A stretch of DNA of 5,218 bases, from the NCBI GenBank assembly GCA_026000155.1, contig BNYG01000078.1, positions 1 to 5,218 on the forward strand. Direction: 5' to 3'. The position numbers and the translations under genes were made by a program. How positions within the stretch are numbered: position 1 is the first letter of the stretch; every line of letters starts with the position of its first letter. Below, in pieces: positions 5,217 to 5,218 of the stretch. Below the pieces are notes generated by a model. The model was given only the letters and a program-made list of their open reading frames with translations, did no database searches and was not told where the DNA came from. The stretch is from Bacteroidia bacterium. GTDB taxonomy: Bacteria > Bacteroidota > Bacteroidia > Bacteroidales > Azobacteroidaceae.

Positions 5217-5218
5217 CA

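Overview
The window looks like a chromosomal segment of a Bacteroidales bacterium (Bacteroides, Parabacteroides or Dysgonomonas relatives). The evidence is a FISUMP-type surface protein remnant, a secreted GH73-LysM cell-wall hydrolase of the Bacteroidales 'hemagglutinin' kind, a Porin_O_P barrel with an Ala|Gln signal cleavage site, mostly A/T-rich leaders without Shine-Dalgarno sequences, and exact matches to the Bacteroidetes -7 promoter element TAnnTTTG in front of four gene starts. No tRNA, rRNA, CRISPR array, transposase or integrase was seen.

Layout. 1-377: 3' remnant of a FISUMP-domain surface protein, broken by a frame change and an apparent internal deletion, and cut by the window edge. 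378-711: a 334-bp stretch without a recognised gene; it holds a candidate 43-codon ORF (453-584), two adjacent small hairpins (538-573) and a long 15-bp inverted repeat (634-669). 712-1680: a 322-residue protein with an N-terminal helix-turn-helix, of unknown function. 1747-1854: a tiny putative single-span membrane protein with a full-consensus Shine-Dalgarno, whose 3' end overlaps the convergent next gene. 1815-2702 (-): secreted glucosaminidase with LysM domains. 2750-3220 (+): cytidine deaminase, divergent from it. 3299-3817 (-): a short AraC-type regulator. 3963-5216 (+): a complete outer-membrane porin, divergent from the regulator.

How the parts fit. There is no obvious multi-gene system; these are mostly single-gene units. 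The clearest functional pairing is the short AraC-type regulator divergent from the porin, with a tandem 18/19-bp repeat over the regulator's promoter that could be its own operator. The glucosaminidase and cytidine deaminase are divergent with apparently overlapping 5' ends. Promoter positions argue that two genes start later than their longest open frame suggests: cdd at 2750 rather than 2729, and the AraC-type gene at 3817 rather than a TTG at 3865. The least explained parts are the broken FISUMP gene with the structured stretch after it, and the small membrane ORF at 1747.
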